64,000 bases of DNA from positions 124,001 through 188,000 of the forward strand of contig QNQO01000518.1 of the NCBI GenBank assembly GCA_003290165.1, in the 5' to 3' direction. Shown piece by piece: positions 61,579 through 64,000 of the stretch. The DNA is from Berberis thunbergii. Lineage: Eukaryota > Streptophyta > Magnoliopsida > Ranunculales > Berberidaceae. Made by a program: the position numbers and the translations under genes. The notes below the pieces were generated by a model. That model had not been told where the DNA came from, did no database searches, and saw only the letters and a list, made by a program, of their open reading frames with translations. Each line of letters starts with the position of its first letter. Within the stretch, counting starts at the first letter, position 1.

Positions 61579-63230
61579 GATGATAACCTCGTGACAGACG
61601 AACATAAAGTTGATAACTCGACTGGGTGTCTAGATGAAGTGCTGCACCATGTTTGCTCGATGGAGCATTTGGGTAGTCCTTGTGTGGATGATTGAACACA
61701 GTTTTTAGCGAAGAACCAACATCATGTTGCACCATGTTGGCTTGATGGAGTAGTTGGGGCGGCATTTGGGTAGTCCTTGTGTGGATGATCAAACACAATT
61801 TTTTTAGCGAAGAGCCAACATCATGTTGAGGTGCTAAACGAAGATGGCTTAGAGCTTCAAGTAAATCAATATGGGAATAAAATGGAAAACCTTGAATATG
61901 CTTCAGAAATGGCTGCAACTTGTGGGCAAATCTCAATGAACATTTTGCTAGTGGCGGCATTGAGGGGAGTTAAAAATAAAAGAGGTAGGAAAAAAGAAAA
62001 ACGTGATTATTCCCTCTGCTCTTTTTGACATCACTCTTTTTGATATCATTGAGGGGGTATGAGAAGTGAACTTTGAGTCAGAAAGTAGCGACAGGTTAGA
62101 GGTGGTTCAGAGTTTAAAGATGGGTGCGCAGTCGGAAGGAGAACCAGGTGACAAGAAGAAGAGTTCCAAAAAAGGCGTTCCTTCATGGGAATGTCGTGTG
62201 ACTAGGCAGAACCTTACACAAACCATGTCTGATGGTGATTGAGAACATCATGTTGTGGAGTGCTAGGGGCCCAAGGAATAGGGTGACCCGAAATAGAATT
62301 AAGAAGTTGGTGTTCGGGTTTAAGGTTAGGTTTTTGATGATTGCGGAACCCATGATAGTGGCAATTAGAGATGTGGAGTTCGGGAATAAAATTCGTCTTC
62401 TAGGCTTTGGGTCCATTGAATAATTGAGGGGCAAATTTTGGATTTTCTTGGCAAATGACTTGTCTTTCAGTTTGTTACATGACAGACCAGGCAATTCATT
62501 GTGAGGTATGTGATGCCATTTATAACCGCATTTTTATTGTTTCTTTTGTCTATGCTAAATGCGTAGTAGTGGAAAGGAGGGCTCTTTTGGAAGGTGGGGG
62601 ATGATTTAAACATGATTACAAGGGCTTCGAAAAAGCTAGCAGGAAGAGATCCCTCGGTAGGGAGACTGGAAAAATTTTCGGTCTGCAATGAATTGTGTGG
62701 TTGAATGGATTATAGTTTTTCATGATCAATCCACACGTGGTGTAATAATCAACTTGGAGGGACCAGATTTGGGCTAAGACTGGATAGAGTTCTGGTTCAT
62801 GTGGATTGATTATCTCTTATGAAAAATACGAAGGTAGAACATTTCCTTCGAACTTGCTTAGACCACGCTTCTATAATGGCGTCCTTGCCGGCACAAGTTA
62901 AGTTAGGTATGACCCCTTTTAGATTCAAACCCATGTGGATTACACACCCCTTTTTCATGATATTGTTGAACGAGTTTGGAATGTTGAGGTTGGTAGCATG
63001 CATGCTATTTATAGAGTAGATATTACACTTAAGAACATTCGTAAGGTACTTAAATCTTGGAACATGGATGTTTTTTGGAAACGTTTTTAGCAGACTAAGG
63101 AGTCTGGAAGATGAAATGAAACAATGGGAAGATTTTCTGTTGGCGGGATGGAAAGAGAATGCATGCACTCAGTTTAATGCTAATGCAAATTGGGATGTCA
63201 ACGCGACTTGTAATTTAAACATGTGTAGGC

Positions 63231-64000
63231 GGAATATAATTTAGCCTCGAAACAGGAGAAAATTTAGTGGAAATAAAAATTTAGGGAAAAGGAAATTCAG
63301 GAAGGAGTAGTTTGTACGACACTTTTTCGCCTCAGTGAAGTCCAAGCAAAAAAGCAGCGCCATTTCCAAAATCACTCTGCCTTCAGGTCGCCGGATCTCT
63401 GATTGTGGGGAAAAATTGACGAATGTAGGATATTTAATTTAAGAAAACGACAAGGGAAAGTTATAAAGTTTTTATAAGATAGCCCAACCCATCTGTCCTA
63501 CTGAAAAATGTAAATTTTGCAAAAGTAAAATAAAAATTAAGGATACATGTTGTGTGTGGATCCCTTGCCGGTTATCCATTACTTTTTTGTTATTGACAAA
63601 TTACGGTGGAAATGGTCATTGTAATCGCCTACCACTTCGCGCTCATTGGCTATGCTCTAAACCACATTTTCTTATCCAATTAATTCTATTCATACTACGA
63701 TCGATAATTATAGAAAAACACATAATTGTGGTGGTTATCTTTTTTCTATTACCAAGTCAATGGATTGTGTATACATGAAAAAGGGTGAAATACAAAATTG
63801 CAGCTTTTCGAGGATTTTTTAAAGAAAATTTGGGGTTATCATTGAAATTTTAGGGTTTTTTTTTAGTAAATTTCGATTTTTGTTGAAAAATCTTAATTTG
63901 ATAAAACATTTCTTTTTGTTGATTTTGTTTCCAAATCTAGGTTTGTAAGTGCATTGATAATTCAGTTTGTTTGTTTAGAGGTTAGATCTTTATTTGATAA
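63231..64000. other. Right end of window, nothing identified
   Basis: AT-rich sequence after the LINE remnant. The frame at 63554-63778 has no recognisable features. Confidence 0.5.

Larger units (their letters stand above)
59336..63230 (+). mobile_element. LINE remnant: ORF1 (DUF4283/zinc knuckle) and start of ORF2 endonuclease
   Basis: The plus strand carries AQAALSESMHKIVNRW, then QELPFQYFHPRMIKAIGDSF and RPNIARICVEMDF, typical of the DUF4283-type ORF1 of plant LINEs. A YCEFCPLIGHENSMCRK zinc-knuckle-like segment follows. At 62232 ORF2 begins (IENIMLWSARGPRNRVTR, endonuclease start), followed by degenerate QLGGTRFGLRLDRVLVHVDW, RTCLDHASIMASLPAQV and TPFRFKPMWITHPFFM. Stops and shifts are frequent and the RT is absent, so it is dead. 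It is interrupted by a TRIM (59566-60054) and a MITE (61285-61578). Confidence 0.85.

Overview
This is a piece of nuclear DNA from a eudicot plant. The evidence is long AT-rich introns with GT-AG borders, plant gene families, a nuclear tRNA-Val, and many small plant transposons. I could not name the species. There is no operon, CRISPR array or bacterial-type feature, and I found no undescribed enzymatic system.

Layout. (1) At 1.4-9.5 kb on the minus strand are two tandem STP7-type monosaccharide/H+ symporter genes with identical four-exon structure. The right copy (7084-9441) is intact and encodes 516 aa. The left copy (1457-3827) is one base short in exon 3 and is read here as a recently broken paralogue. 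(2) At 11.4-24.2 kb on the minus strand is a 19-exon gene encoding a 600-aa plastid-type adenylate kinase fused to a DUF1995 domain (Arabidopsis At5g35170 type). Its introns carry a hAT-like MITE and a Copia fragment. (3) At 24.2-27.4 kb is an intergenic stretch with a Mutator-like MITE, a solo TRIM LTR and a striking 147-bp GC-rich hairpin. (4) At 27.5-31.8 kb on the plus strand is a five-exon gene for a 277-aa protein with a basic coiled coil and a C-terminal DLNxP (EAR-like) motif. (5) At 32-37 kb are decayed Copia and LINE sequences, tandem duplications, and tRNA-Val(AAC) at 36990-37062. (6) At 37.8-38.2 kb is a small 123-aa plant protein of unknown function. (7) At 39.0-53.8 kb on the minus strand is a 14-exon gene for a 607-aa ALF4 (aberrant lateral root formation 4, glomulin-like) protein. 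Its large introns hold two more hAT-like MITEs and a 1.2-kb tandem duplication, one copy of which carries a SINE. (8) At 54-63 kb is a transposon-rich tail. It has three classes of MITE, two LINE remnants in opposite orientation, and a structurally complete 489-bp TRIM retrotransposon inserted in one LINE. A few unidentified exon-like blocks are also present.

The genes are independent transcription units: sugar uptake, plastid adenylate metabolism, a putative nuclear repressor-type protein, and SCF ligase/root development control. The exon models of the intact STP, AMK5, EAR-motif and ALF4 genes were built by hand from splice sites. Each gives a continuous frame whose length is a multiple of three, which is strong internal support. 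The window's main novelty lies in its repeats and in the frameshifted transporter copy.
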